This document shows, one piece after another, positions 1 through 8,708 of a stretch of 64,000 nucleotides of DNA; position 1 is the first letter of the stretch; the number at the start of each line of letters is the position of its first letter. The position numbers were made by a program, and so were the translations under genes. Below the pieces are notes generated by a model. It saw nothing but the letters and a program-made list of their open reading frames with translations, was not told the DNA's origin and made no database searches. The DNA is taken from positions 1 through 64,000 of the forward strand of contig NZ_JAFIQV010000023.1 of the NCBI RefSeq assembly GCF_017356015.1, given 5' to 3'. Source of the DNA: Azospirillum sp. SYSU D00513 (GTDB taxonomy: Bacteria; Pseudomonadota; Alphaproteobacteria; Azospirillales; Azospirillaceae).

Positions 1-186
1 CAAACCTCAAGGCGGACGCGGCGCCCCTCTCCCGTGTCCGTTCAAGCTCTTTCAACACCGAGCCTGAACGTCTGTGCCCGTGATACAAGCCGGTAGGGAA
101 ACCACGGCTTTGACAACAAATACGCGATCGGTACGGCGTGTTCGAAGAAGGCTCGCCCGTTTTGAATAAAATCTGCGTCTCCAGGC

Positions 187-216
187 TTGACATTAACAGC
201 CGATCAGATGATAGGC
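187..216 (+). promoter_or_regulatory. Possible sigma70-type promoter
   Basis: A perfect TTGACA hexamer lies at 187-192, in an AT-rich patch upstream of the gene starting at 251. The best -10 at 17-18 bp spacing (around 210-216, GATAGG) is poor. This is a candidate only. Confidence 0.3.
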
Positions 217-250
217 TTAAAATCCTTAGCCTAGGACGGAGCCCCCAGCC

Positions 251-910
251 ATGCAGCCTGAGATCGAGAACGGTCCGCCGCCCCTGTCAAAGGCGGAAAT
301 CCGCCGAAACGAGAAACGCGACGCGCACGCCAACCCGAACCAGACCACGAAGAGCTGGGAAAAAATGCCCGACTACGGCGGTCTGCATCCCCTCAGCGAG
401 CCGCCGACGCCCGAAAGCGGGCAGCTCGTGCCGGGGTCGCGCTTCACGGAGGAGCAGTGGGAGCGTGCGACCTACATGATCGCGGGGGGCTGCCCCTTCA
501 TCCAGGTGGCGAAGACGGTGGGGGTCAGCCGCACGACGCTCTGGCGGGCCTATCATCTGGCGCCGGACTTCCGGCACCGAGTCCATTGGGAGCGCCGCAA
601 CATCAGCCGGGAGGCGCAGGCGCGCGTCCGCTCGCTGGAACACATGGTGTCGGTGCAGTTGGAAAAGGCGGTGGCGCGGGGCGAGATGAAGACGATCCGC
701 TGGCTCGCGGACCGGCTGGGGGTGATCGTCCCGGCGATGCCGAACGACACCGGCCCCGACGGCTTTCGGGAGGAGATACCTCCCTCCGACACAGTGATGC
801 AGAACTTCGCCACCCAGCCGGAAGAGGAAAGACCCTACGGCTACCATCCCTATTCGCCGGAGGTCATCGAGAACCAGCCGGATTGGGACGGGCTGTATGA
901 GGGGGAATAG
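251..910 (+). CDS. Helix-turn-helix domain protein, hypothetical
   Basis: Encodes a 219-residue soluble protein. Residues 68-105 look like a homeodomain-like helix-turn-helix, with the turn in VAKTVGVSRTTLWRAYH, the type found in resolvase-like and terminase small-subunit-like proteins. The first 65 residues are polar and probably disordered (PPPLSKAEIRRNEKRDA). A charged helical segment follows the HTH (about 115-155), and the tail is rich in Pro, Glu and Tyr. DNA binding is inferred from the HTH alone. No phage genes flank it, so a terminase role is unlikely. It stands alone behind an AT-rich leader. I do not recognise a named family. Confidence 0.7.
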   Translation: MQPEIENGPPPLSKAEIRRNEKRDAHANPNQTTKSWEKMPDYGGLHPLSEPPTPESGQLVPGSRFTEEQWERATYMIAGGCPFIQVAKTVGVSRTTLWRAYHLAPDFRHRVHWERRNISREAQARVRSLEHMVSVQLEKAVARGEMKTIRWLADRLGVIVPAMPNDTGPDGFREEIPPSDTVMQNFATQPEEERPYGYHPYSPEVIENQPDWDGLYEGE

Positions 911-1049
911 AGTGCCCGCGCACGGCTCCGCGCCGGCCCCGGCGGATGAAACATCACGACGTTTCACGTTTCACGGTGTTTCAAACGTTTCAAACCGCCC
1001 GGATACCGGCCGGGGTCCAGGGGCCGTCCGGCCCCTGGCGAAGGGGGCC

Positions 1050-1072
1050 GGGGGGAGGCGGCGCCTCCCCCC
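1050..1072. terminator. GC-only hairpin 3' of the small minus-strand gene
   Basis: An 11-bp arm of G-rich sequence (1050-1060) is followed after one base by its complement (1062-1072). It sits just past the stop of the minus-strand gene at 1092-1403. There is no T-run, so factor-independent termination is doubtful. A second GC hairpin lies at about 1020-1036. Confidence 0.3.
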
Positions 1073-1091
1073 GTTCACAAACGAGCCGGCT

Positions 1092-1403
1092 TCAGCCCCG
1101 GTCGGGCGTGCGGTGGCCGCCGCGGATGTTGGGGTCGTCCACGCCGCCCATGGTTTCCGGGTCCTGGCCGCCGTCGCGTTCGCTGCGCGGGCTCGGCATC
1201 TCGCCGGCGCCCTTCACGGCTTCGCTGCTGGGAATGCCCAGGTCGGTGTCGGTCCCGGCGCCGGGGCCTTCGATGTTCTGGAAGCCCATCTTCTGTTCGT
1301 CGGGGCCGGGGTTGTCGCGGGTGTCCGTGATGTCCAGCGGCACGGGGCGCTGATCGGGGGAGCTGGTGTCGGGCGTGCTGGCGAGGTCGCGGTCGGCTGC
1401 CAT
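1092..1403 (-). CDS. Small acidic disordered protein, hypothetical
   Basis: Encodes 103 residues rich in Asp, Pro, Gly, Ser and Thr, with no hydrophobic core, membrane segment or known motif, so it is probably intrinsically disordered. The start is supported by an AGGAG ribosome-binding site about 8 bases upstream of the ATG (CAGGAGCCCACC before the start). Proteins like this are often lineage-restricted and stress-related, but nothing here proves a role. It is convergent with the HTH gene upstream and in the same direction as the methyltransferase-like gene at 1484. Confidence 0.6.
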   Translation of the reverse strand: MAADRDLASTPDTSSPDQRPVPLDITDTRDNPGPDEQKMGFQNIEGPGAGTDTDLGIPSSEAVKGAGEMPSPRSERDGGQDPETMGGVDDPNIRGGHRTPDRG

Positions 1404-1483
1404 GGTGGGCTCCTGTCGGTTCTCTTGGACTGTGCGTTGCCTCCTTCAACAGGGCGGGGCGGCAGACATTGCGCGGGCGGCGC

Positions 1484-2332
1484 CTATCCGGGCGGGATCA
1501 GCCCCGCCACGTCGAACCAGCCTCCGACCTCGTGGATCAGGTCGCGGCGGCGGTCGGCCTCCGGCGCGGGGGCGATGTCCCAGCGCCAGGCGCGGTCGGG
1601 CGGGGGCATGGCAAGGCCCCAGAGCGAATCGTCCCGCTCCACCGGCCGGCCCTTCTCCAGCCAGACGCTTTCGGTGTCCGTGAACAGCGCGGCGCGGTCG
1701 GCGGCCTCCGCCAGCCACTCCAGATGCGTGCGGGCGAGCGATTGGGCGAAGGCCGCGCGCTCGGCCTCCGTCACCGCCGGCGCGCGGGCCTCCACCGCCT
1801 CCAGCGGCATCAGGGGAAGCTGGGAGAGCAGGTTGCAGGACACGGCGAAGGCGAAGCGCCCGCCCGGCGGGGGCGGGGGCTCCGGCCGGGGCAGGGCGGC
1901 GGGGGCGCTGGTCCGCGTGGCCGCCTGGCCGGTCAGGAACCGGGCCAGCGGCTCCAGCGTGCCGGTCACGTCCAGTTCCACCAGCCGGACGTTGGGGAAG
2001 CGCGCGGCCCGCCGCCGGGCGGAGCGGGCGTGGACGACGTCCGCCAGCACCACCTCCGCGAATCGGGCGGCCATGGCCTCCAGCGGCAGCTCGATCAGCA
2101 GGCCGGACCCGGCGACCAGCGCGCGGCCGCCCCTTTCGCCGCCTCTATTGCCGCCCGCCGCCCGCTCCATCGCCTCTTCCATGAAATTCCGGCAGGCCGC
2201 CACATGCGGCGCCCAGGCCCGCCGCTGCCGCCGGTGCCGCGCCCCCAGCGCCACCGCCTCCCCCAGATACCCGAACCGCCGCGCCGTGCGCCCGCAGGGG
2301 GTGGTCAGATATTCGAAGGCTTCGCGCAGCAT
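1484..2332 (-). CDS. Methyltransferase-like fold protein, hypothetical
   Basis: Encodes 282 residues from the ATG at 2332. The middle of the protein has class I SAM-methyltransferase features: a glycine loop (LVAGSGLL) after an Arg/Gly-rich stretch, an acidic end of strand 2 (VVLADVVH), and a following strand with VRLVELDVTG. The C-terminal half has a conserved-looking SCNLLSQLPL segment, where such families carry their fourth strand. The substrate is unknown. An in-frame extension upstream to 2551 exists only because the frame reads through the REP-type repeat at 2432-2517, so the internal ATG is preferred. Confidence 0.6.
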   Translation of the reverse strand: MLREAFEYLTTPCGRTARRFGYLGEAVALGARHRRQRRAWAPHVAACRNFMEEAMERAAGGNRGGERGGRALVAGSGLLIELPLEAMAARFAEVVLADVVHARSARRRAARFPNVRLVELDVTGTLEPLARFLTGQAATRTSAPAALPRPEPPPPPGGRFAFAVSCNLLSQLPLMPLEAVEARAPAVTEAERAAFAQSLARTHLEWLAEAADRAALFTDTESVWLEKGRPVERDDSLWGLAMPPPDRAWRWDIAPAPEADRRRDLIHEVGGWFDVAGLIPPG

Positions 2333-2431
2333 CGGCGTGTTCCGATCGGTTTTGGCGTTCCTGGGGCGGACGGGAATGCGCGGCACTTTGGCTTCCCAGC
2401 GCAAGAACGTCGGTAGAAACAAGAGCTTAGC

Positions 2432-2517
2432 CGTCATCCCCGCGAAAGCGGGGATCCAGAGCCCGGCGAAGCGGCGCCTTCGGGCACTCCTGGATCCCCG
2501 CTTTCGCGGGGATGACG
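2432..2517. repeat. REP-type inverted repeat element
   Basis: Two 28-base arms, 2432-2459 and 2490-2517, are exact reverse complements around a 30-base loop. Each arm contains its own inner palindrome (CCCCGC...GCGGGG around AAAG/CTTT). The sequence matches the widespread proteobacterial repeat that, when translated, gives SPRKRGS...WIPAFAGMT. It lies between divergently transcribed genes (methyltransferase-like, minus; SDR, plus), so it is not simply a terminator. It is the only copy I see in the window. Confidence 0.85.
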
Positions 2518-2663
2518 TGCAAGGTAGGAGGACCAAGAGAGTGCCTGTCATGTCGGCGTTGCGGGGCGGTGTCCTTTGCCCTGTGCTCCGATCCCATCGT
2601 TCCGGCCATTCTTCCGCCCCGGTTTCCCTTGACCGGCGCGGGCGGCAGGGTACCTATGGCGGC

Positions 2664-3431
2664 ATGGTCGAAATCAAGAGGAAAGCCGCCCTGGTCACCG
2701 GGGCGGCCAAGCGGATCGGGCGGGCCATCGCGCTGGATCTCGCCGCCGCGGGCTGGGACGTCGCCGTCCATTACAACCGCTCCGCCGGGGAGGCGCGGGC
2801 GCTCGCCGCGGAGATCGAGTCGGCGGGCGGCCGTGCGCTGCCCGTGCGCGCCGACCTGTCGGTCGAGGCGGAGGTGCAGGCGCTGGTTCCGGCCACGGCA
2901 CCGCTGGGGCCGCTGACGCTGCTGGTCAACAACGCCTCCGTCTTCGAGCTGGACGAGGCGGCGACGGCCACGCGCGAGTCGTGGGACCTCCATATGGAAA
3001 CGAACCTGCGCGCACCCTTCGTGCTGTCGCAGGCTTTCGCCGCGCAGCTCCCGGACGAGCAGCGCGGGCTGATCGTCAACATCATCGACCAGCGGGTCTG
3101 GAACCTGACGCCGCACTTCCTCAGCTACACCCTGTCGAAGGCCGGGCTGTGGACGCTGACGCGCACTCTTGCGATGGCGCTCGCTCCGCGCATCCGCGTC
3201 AACGGAATCGGACCCGGCCCGACCCTGCGGAGCGACCGCCAGTCGGAGGAGCAGTTCGCCGCCCAGCGCGAGGCAACCCCGCTCGGCCGGGGCGCCCAGC
3301 CGGAGGAGATCGCGGCGGCGCTGCGCTACCTGATCGACGCCCCGGCGGTCACCGGCCAGATGCTGGCGCTGGACGGCGGGGAGCATCTGGGCTGGGCCCA
3401 GCCGACACGCGGATTCGTGCCGGAGGAATAG
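2664..3431 (+). CDS. SDR family oxidoreductase, pteridine-reductase-like
   Basis: Encodes a 255-residue classical short-chain dehydrogenase/reductase. The nucleotide-binding motif is TGAAKRIG (12-19), the arginine after strand 2 (HYNRS, about 37-41) favours NADPH, NNAS is at 89-92, and the catalytic YTLSK gives Tyr155 and Lys159. The TGxxKRIG form and the NNASVFE motif are typical of the PTR1/FolM branch, which reduces pteridines such as dihydromonapterin or dihydrobiopterin, but the substrate cannot be read from sequence. The start at 2664 gives the standard length; the open frame continues far upstream without coding character. Confidence 0.85.
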   Translation: MVEIKRKAALVTGAAKRIGRAIALDLAAAGWDVAVHYNRSAGEARALAAEIESAGGRALPVRADLSVEAEVQALVPATAPLGPLTLLVNNASVFELDEAATATRESWDLHMETNLRAPFVLSQAFAAQLPDEQRGLIVNIIDQRVWNLTPHFLSYTLSKAGLWTLTRTLAMALAPRIRVNGIGPGPTLRSDRQSEEQFAAQREATPLGRGAQPEEIAAALRYLIDAPAVTGQMLALDGGEHLGWAQPTRGFVPEE

Positions 3432-3824
3432 CACTCTCCGCCCCGCATCCCGGCAGTTTCGGGCGGATTGTTAAGTTTTCGTGGCAAAGGAGGTAGGGCG
3501 AAAGGGTGGCCCTTTTACACAGGCGTATGGGCGGATGCAAGACCCTTTGCTTTGGTGAAGCAAATTTTGCGGCAGAGGCCTGTTTCGGCCCCTTGACAGA
3601 AGCGGAATCAAGCGAAAACAAGGGCTTATGCGAAATGCCCAAAAAATGGGCATGCGCCGGGAACGCCTTGAGTCCCCTTGTTCCACACGTGGAAGCCCTC
3701 ACCTTATCGACAGAGTTATCCACAGGAATCGTGGATAGTCCTGTGCGCTTCCGACTCCTTAGGCTTAACACAATGGTGGAGGGGGCGGTTGACCCCTCCG
3801 TCCCTCTCGACGACATTGCAGACC
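3432..3824. other. Intergenic region with DnaA-box-like sites
   Basis: A 393-base gap between the SDR gene and uvrC, less GC-rich than its surroundings, with no convincing gene. TTATCCACA at 3717-3725 is a perfect DnaA-box consensus. TTATCGACA at 3704-3712 differs by one base, and a weaker inverted match is at 3729-3738. The near-palindrome TTCCACACGTGGAA is at 3681-3694. The region could be a DnaA-responsive promoter for uvrC or part of a replication origin. Confidence 0.45.
3704..3738. promoter_or_regulatory. Cluster of DnaA-box-like sites
   Basis: Two direct 9-mers, TTATCGACA (3704-3712) and TTATCCACA (3717-3725), are spaced by four bases. A reverse-orientation match follows at 3729-3738. 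The second box is a perfect consensus. Confidence 0.5.
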
Positions 3825-5897
3825 ATGCCAGACAGCCCCTCCAACGCCCTCGAAAACGACAGCGGCACCGACGGCCAAAGCGCCGGGACGGTCCCGCAGC
3901 CGGAGCCCGAATCGGTGGCCGGCGCCGCGCCGGAAACCATGCCCGAGGCCAGTGCCGGGTCGATTGCCGAGTCCGCCGCCGATAGCGCGCCCGAGGACGG
4001 CTCCGCCCCGGTGGAGGGTGCCACGCCGCGGCTCCGGCGGCGTCCGGCCGACCTCGCCCGCGGGGCCGACGTGATCCGCGAGCATCTGAAAACCCTGCCG
4101 CAGACGCCCGGCGTCTACCGCATGCTGGCCGGGGACGGGGCGGTGCTCTATGTCGGCAAAGCCAAGAACCTGAAGCGGCGGGTCACCAACTACACCCAGG
4201 TGAACAAGCTGCCGGTCCGGCTCCAGCGCATGGTGTCGGAGACCGAGACGATGGAGTTCGTCACGACCCACACGGAGGTCGAGGCGCTGCTCCTCGAATC
4301 GAACCTGATCAAGCGGCTGATGCCGCGCTACAACGTGCTGCTGCGGGACGACAAGACCTTCCCGCACATCATGATCACCAAGGACCACGACTACCCCCAG
4401 CTCACCAAGCATCGTGGCGCCCGCTCGCGCGAGGCCGACTATTTCGGCCCCTTCGCCTCGGCGGGTGCGGTGAACCGGACCATCACGGCGCTCCAGCGCG
4501 CCTTCCTGCTGCGCAACTGCGCCGACACGGTGTTCAACAGCCGCACGCGCCCCTGCCTCCAGCACCAGATCAAGCGCTGCACGGCGCCCTGTGCCGGGCG
4601 TGTCACGCCGGACGAGTACAAGGCACAGGTCGGGCAGGCCCGCGCCTTCCTCTCCGGCAAGAGCCGCGACATCCAGACGGAGTTCGCGGCGAAGATGACG
4701 GAAGCGGCGGAGAACCTGGATTACGAGGCGGCCGCCCGCTACCGGGACCGGATCCGGGCGCTGACCGCGATCCAGGCGCACCAGGACATCAACGTCGAAG
4801 GCGTGATCGAGGACGCCGACGTCATCGCCGCCTACGCCGAGGGCGGGGTGACCTGCATCCAGGTCTTCTTCTTCCGGGGCGGGCGCAACTACGGCAACCG
4901 CGCCTATTTCCCCAGCCACGACAAGTCCGCCGAGACGGAGGAGGTGCTGGCCGCCTTCCTCGCCCAGTTCTACGAGAACAAGGCCGCACCCGGCCTCGTG
5001 CTGGTCAGCCACGAGCTGGCCGAACAGGAGCTGCTGAGCGAGGCGCTGGACCTGCGCGCCGGCCACAAGGTGGAGCTGGCCGCGCCCAAGCGCGGCGACA
5101 AGCGGCGGATCGTCGAGCACGCGCTGACCAACGCGCGCGAGGCGCACGGGCGGCGGCTGGCCGAAAGCTCCTCCCAGGCGCGTCTGCTGGAGGGGGTGGC
5201 CGGGCTGTTCGGGATGGACGCCCCGCCGGAACGGGTGGAGGTCTACGACAACTCCCACGTCCAGGGCGCGCACGCCATCGGCGCCATGATCGTGGCGGGG
5301 CCGGAGGGCTTCATGAAGAACGCCTACCGCAAGTTCAACATCCGCGCGCCCGAGGCGGCCGGCGACGATTACGCCATGATGCGCGAGGTGCTGCTGCGCC
5401 GATTCGGGCGCGCGCTGAAGGAAGACCCGGAACGGGCGCAGGGCACATGGCCGGACCTCGTGCTGATCGACGGCGGGCAGGGGCAGCTCAACGTCGCCAT
5501 CGAGGTCTTCAACGAGCTGGGCATCGACGACGTCACGCTGGTCGCCATCGCCAAGGGGCCGGACCGCAACGCCGGGCGCGAGCATTTCTTCATGCCCGGC
5601 CGCCCGCCCTTCCAGATGGAGCCGCGCGATCCCGTCCTCTATTTCCTCCAGCGGCTGCGCGACGAGGCGCACCGCTTCGCCATCGGCACCCACCGGGCGA
5701 AACGGACCAAGGCGCTGGGCAAATCGCAGATCGACGAGATCCCCGGAATCGGCCCGACGCGCAAGAAGGCGCTGCTGCACCATTTCGGCAGCGCGGCCGC
5801 CGTGGCCCGCGCCGGGCTGGCCGACCTGGAGTCCGTGGAAGGGATCAATCGGGCAGTGGCGAAAAAAATCTACGAGCACTTCCATACGGATGGTTAG
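3825..5897 (+). CDS. uvrC: Excinuclease ABC subunit C (UvrC)
   Basis: UvrC makes the dual incisions in nucleotide excision repair after UvrAB recognise damage. The protein has 690 residues. The GIY-YIG nuclease (about 94-180, with PGVYRM and [12 protein letters not shown]) is followed by a UVR motif ([11 protein letters not shown]), the UvrC RNase H-like endonuclease domain ([31 protein letters not shown]) and C-terminal helix-hairpin-helix repeats ([16 protein letters not shown]). The family is usually near 610 residues. The extra 80 are an acidic, Ala/Pro/Ser-rich N-terminal tail starting MPDSPSN. The start at 3825 is the first ATG giving sense without Trp-rich junk. pgsA and mobB follow. 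Confidence 0.97.
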   Translation: MPDSPSNALENDSGTDGQSAGTVPQPEPESVAGAAPETMPEASAGSIAESAADSAPEDGSAPVEGATPRLRRRPADLARGADVIREHLKTLPQTPGVYRMLAGDGAVLYVGKAKNLKRRVTNYTQVNKLPVRLQRMVSETETMEFVTTHTEVEALLLESNLIKRLMPRYNVLLRDDKTFPHIMITKDHDYPQLTKHRGARSREADYFGPFASAGAVNRTITALQRAFLLRNCADTVFNSRTRPCLQHQIKRCTAPCAGRVTPDEYKAQVGQARAFLSGKSRDIQTEFAAKMTEAAENLDYEAAARYRDRIRALTAIQAHQDINVEGVIEDADVIAAYAEGGVTCIQVFFFRGGRNYGNRAYFPSHDKSAETEEVLAAFLAQFYENKAAPGLVLVSHELAEQELLSEALDLRAGHKVELAAPKRGDKRRIVEHALTNAREAHGRRLAESSSQARLLEGVAGLFGMDAPPERVEVYDNSHVQGAHAIGAMIVAGPEGFMKNAYRKFNIRAPEAAGDDYAMMREVLLRRFGRALKEDPERAQGTWPDLVLIDGGQGQLNVAIEVFNELGIDDVTLVAIAKGPDRNAGREHFFMPGRPPFQMEPRDPVLYFLQRLRDEAHRFAIGTHRAKRTKALGKSQIDEIPGIGPTRKKALLHHFGSAAAVARAGLADLESVEGINRAVAKKIYEHFHTDG

Positions 5898-5948
5898 AAT
5901 GGGTTCCGCCCGGTATGTGGGCCTCCGCAGCCTTTCGAGTTCGGACCG

Positions 5949-6557
5949 ATGCTGACCAGCCTGCCCAACCTGCTGACCCTGTCGCGCATCGCGGTGATCC
6001 CGGTGGTGGTCGGGCTCTTCTACGTGCCGGAGGCCTGGGCGGCCTACGCGGCCTGCGCCCTGTTCGCGGCGGCCTGCATCACCGACTACATCGACGGCTA
6101 CCTGGCCCGCGCCTGGGAGCAGGAGAGCGTGATCGGCAAGTTCCTCGACCCGATCGCGGACAAGCTGCTGGTGGCGGCGACCCTGATCATGCTGGTGGCC
6201 GTCACGCGGCTGACCGGCATCTCGGTCCTGGCCGCCGTGGTGATCCTGCTGCGCGAGGTGCTGGTGTCCGGCCTGCGCGAGTATCTCGCCGGGCTGAACG
6301 TCAGCGTGCCGGTCACCCGGCTCGGCAAGTGGAAGACCATGCTCCAGATGGTCGCGATCAGCATCCTGATCGTCGGCGACCACGGGCCGGCCGGCCTCCC
6401 GGTCACGGCCATCGGCACCGCCGGGCTGTGGGGTGCGGCGATCCTCACCTTCATCTCGGGCTGGGACTACATGCGCGCCGGGCTGAAGCACATGATGGAG
6501 GACCCCGCCTCCAAGCGCCCGGAACCGGGCGACGGCCGCGCCCGCACGCTGGGTTGA
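5949..6557 (+). CDS. pgsA: CDP-diacylglycerol--glycerol-3-phosphate 3-phosphatidyltransferase
   Basis: PgsA makes phosphatidylglycerophosphate, the committed step to phosphatidylglycerol and cardiolipin, in the inner membrane. The 202-residue protein has the CDP-alcohol phosphotransferase signature D-x2-DG-x2-AR-x8-G-x3-D-x3-D, read from DYIDGYLARAW through GKFLDPIADK at about 48-76. Several hydrophobic helices cover the rest. It lies 51 bases after uvrC, a common alphaproteobacterial order, and 10 bases before mobB, so the three genes are probably co-transcribed. Confidence 0.95.
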   Translation: MLTSLPNLLTLSRIAVIPVVVGLFYVPEAWAAYAACALFAAACITDYIDGYLARAWEQESVIGKFLDPIADKLLVAATLIMLVAVTRLTGISVLAAVVILLREVLVSGLREYLAGLNVSVPVTRLGKWKTMLQMVAISILIVGDHGPAGLPVTAIGTAGLWGAAILTFISGWDYMRAGLKHMMEDPASKRPEPGDGRARTLG

Positions 6558-6567
6558 GGCCGTCCGG

Positions 6568-7086
6568 ATGAAGCTTTTCGGCCTGACCGGCTGGAGCGGC
6601 AGCGGCAAGACGACGCTGATGGTCCAGCTCATCCCCGCCCTGACCCGGCGCGGCATCACCGTGTCCACCATGAAGCACGCCCACAAGGGCTTCGACGTGG
6701 ACCATCCCGGCAAGGACAGCCACAACCACCGGCTGGCCGGCGCGACCGAAGTGCTGGTCAGCTCGCCGCGCCGCTGGGCGCTGATGCACGAGATCCGCGG
6801 CGACGAGCCGGAATTCACGCTGCAGGAACTGCTGCCGAAGATCTCGCCCGTGGACCTGCTGCTGATCGAGGGCTACAAGCGGGAGCCCCACCCGAAGATC
6901 GAGATCTGGCGCGCGGAGGTCGGCAAGTCTCTGATCGCCCGCGACGACCCCAGCATCGTGGCGGTCGCCAGCGACGGGCCGGTGCCGGACCTGTCCGTGC
7001 CGCTCCTCGACCTGGACGATCCCGACTCGATCGCCGACTTCATCGTCGCGCATTGCGGCCTGACGCCGCGCGCCTCCACGCTCTAG
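6568..7086 (+). CDS. mobB: Molybdopterin-guanine dinucleotide biosynthesis protein MobB
   Basis: MobB is a GTP-binding accessory of MobA in converting molybdenum cofactor to its guanine dinucleotide form. The protein has 172 residues with a P-loop at the N-terminus (GWSGSGKTT, about 7-15). STMKHAHKGFDVDHPGKDS matches the family signature, and LLLIEGYKREPHPKIE is the second conserved block. The ATG is 10 bases after pgsA. A client enzyme of the molybdopterin oxidoreductase type is encoded at 51865-53913. Confidence 0.93.
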   Translation: MKLFGLTGWSGSGKTTLMVQLIPALTRRGITVSTMKHAHKGFDVDHPGKDSHNHRLAGATEVLVSSPRRWALMHEIRGDEPEFTLQELLPKISPVDLLLIEGYKREPHPKIEIWRAEVGKSLIARDDPSIVAVASDGPVPDLSVPLLDLDDPDSIADFIVAHCGLTPRASTL

Positions 7087-7115
7087 GCGCCGCGCTCCAG
7101 CTTTGCCCTTTCAGT

Positions 7116-8708
7116 TCAGGCGTCGGCCAGGGCGGATTCGGCGCGGGACGCTGCCGTTCCTTCCATGCGGACGCGGAAGCCCAGCATGGTGATGTCGTCG
7201 CGCTGCGGCTGGCCGCCCTGATGGGCGGCGAGCCCCTGCTCCAGCAGCGCCTTCTGGCCGGGGAGGTCGAGGTGGCGGACCCGGCCGATGCCATCCAGCA
7301 GCCGGCGCTTGCCGAAGCAGACCCCGCGCTCCCCGCCGCCCTGTTCGATCAGTCCGTCGGTGCAGAGATAGAAGGTCTGGCCGGGGCGCAGCGCGACCGT
7401 CCGGTTGCTGAGGCTCGGGCCGGCATCGCCCCGGCGGTAGCCCAGGCTCTGCCGCTCGCCCCGGATCTCCACCGTGCCGGACTCGTCCGCCAGGAACAGC
7501 GACAGCCGGGCGCCGGCGAAGGTCATGCGGCCCCGGCGCGGATCGACATGGCAGAGCGCCATGTCCAGCCCGTTGTCGAAATCCACCGGCGCCCCATCCT
7601 GGTGCAGCGCGGCGCGCACCTTGCGGTCCAGCGCGGTCAGCACGGCGGCCGGGTCCGACGCGCCCATCCCGTCGATGACGTGGTTCAGAACCGCGCTGGC
7701 CGTCATGGTCATGAAGGCGCCCGGTACGCCGTGGCCGGTGCAGTCGGCGACGCCGACGACGAAGCCGTCCTCCACCGCGCGGCAGAAATAGAAGTCGCCG
7801 CTGACCACGTCGCGCGGGCGCCACAGGATGAAATGGTCGCTCAGGCCCGCCGTCAGGTCTTCCGCCTTCGGCAGGATGGAGGCCTGGATGAGCTGGGCGT
7901 AGTTGATGCTGTCCATGATCTGGCGGTTCTGCTCCGCCAGCTTCTCGTTGGAGACGGACAGCGCCTCGGTCCGCTCCCGCACGCGGGCTTCGAGCCGCTG
8001 GGTGTGGTCCTGCACCGTCTCCGCCATGACGTTGAAGGCGCGGGCCAGCACGCCGATCTCGTCGTTGCGGCCCTCGACCGACGGGTCCGCGAGGCGCGCC
8101 GCGTAGTTGCCGGCCCCCAGCGCGCGGGAGGTCTGGGTCAGCCGGCTCAAGGGCCGCAGCACCAGCCGGTTGGTCAGCACGCTGATCACCAGGATGGCCG
8201 TCGCCAGCGAGGCGAGCAGCAGCCCGATCACCGGCATCAGCGCGTCGGCCGCGGCCTGCTCCGCCTCGCCCAGGGAATAGACCAGCCGCAGCACACCGAC
8301 GATCTTCGTCCCGCCCTTGGGGTCGGACAGGCCGATCAGCCGCTCCACCGTGGCGGTCGCGGAATCGTCGTGGCTGTTGGCGTGGATCTGGACGAAGGGT
8401 TCCGTCCGGCCGATCTCCGCCACCGTGACGGAGCGGATCGCGCGGTCGCGGTCGCGGAGCGCCGTGATGACCTCCTGCGCGCTGCGCTGGTTCAGCTCCC
8501 ACAGGGCGCCGCTCAGCGTGTCGGCCTGGAGCGTCGCCACCAGCTCGGCGCGGCGCAGCAGGGCGTCGCGCTGCTGGGTCTGGGTCACATGGGCGGACAG
8601 GGCGATGGCGAGCAGCCCGACCGCCACCGTCGTGACCAAGAGGATCGTGTTGACGCGGAACAGCAGCGAGGTGTCGCGTTTTTCGGAGCCTGAATCCCGC
8701 ACCGTCAT
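7116..8708 (-). CDS. Membrane SpoIIE-type PP2C phosphatase with HAMP domain
   Basis: Encodes 530 residues: an N-terminal transmembrane helix (about 18-38), an extracytoplasmic sensor region, a second helix near 165-190 (IGLLLASLATAILVISVL), a HAMP domain, a coiled coil (QRLEARVRERTEALSVSNEK) and a C-terminal SpoIIE phosphatase. The phosphatase shows the metal-binding pattern of the family (SGDFYF, VGVADCTGHGVPGAFM, YLCTDGLIEQ). Such proteins typically dephosphorylate an anti-sigma-factor antagonist in a partner-switch cascade. No partner gene is nearby. The ATG at 8708 overlaps the stop of the upstream binding-protein gene as ATGA, which suggests translational coupling and decides the start. 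Confidence 0.9.
   Translation of the reverse strand: MTVRDSGSEKRDTSLLFRVNTILLVTTVAVGLLAIALSAHVTQTQQRDALLRRAELVATLQADTLSGALWELNQRSAQEVITALRDRDRAIRSVTVAEIGRTEPFVQIHANSHDDSATATVERLIGLSDPKGGTKIVGVLRLVYSLGEAEQAAADALMPVIGLLLASLATAILVISVLTNRLVLRPLSRLTQTSRALGAGNYAARLADPSVEGRNDEIGVLARAFNVMAETVQDHTQRLEARVRERTEALSVSNEKLAEQNRQIMDSINYAQLIQASILPKAEDLTAGLSDHFILWRPRDVVSGDFYFCRAVEDGFVVGVADCTGHGVPGAFMTMTASAVLNHVIDGMGASDPAAVLTALDRKVRAALHQDGAPVDFDNGLDMALCHVDPRRGRMTFAGARLSLFLADESGTVEIRGERQSLGYRRGDAGPSLSNRTVALRPGQTFYLCTDGLIEQGGGERGVCFGKRRLLDGIGRVRHLDLPGQKALLEQGLAAHQGGQPQRDDITMLGFRVRMEGTAASRAESALADA

Noticed and set aside
3765..6818. Long minus-strand open frame opposite uvrC and pgsA
   Set aside because: It spans several confirmed genes on the other strand and is compositionally a shadow frame.
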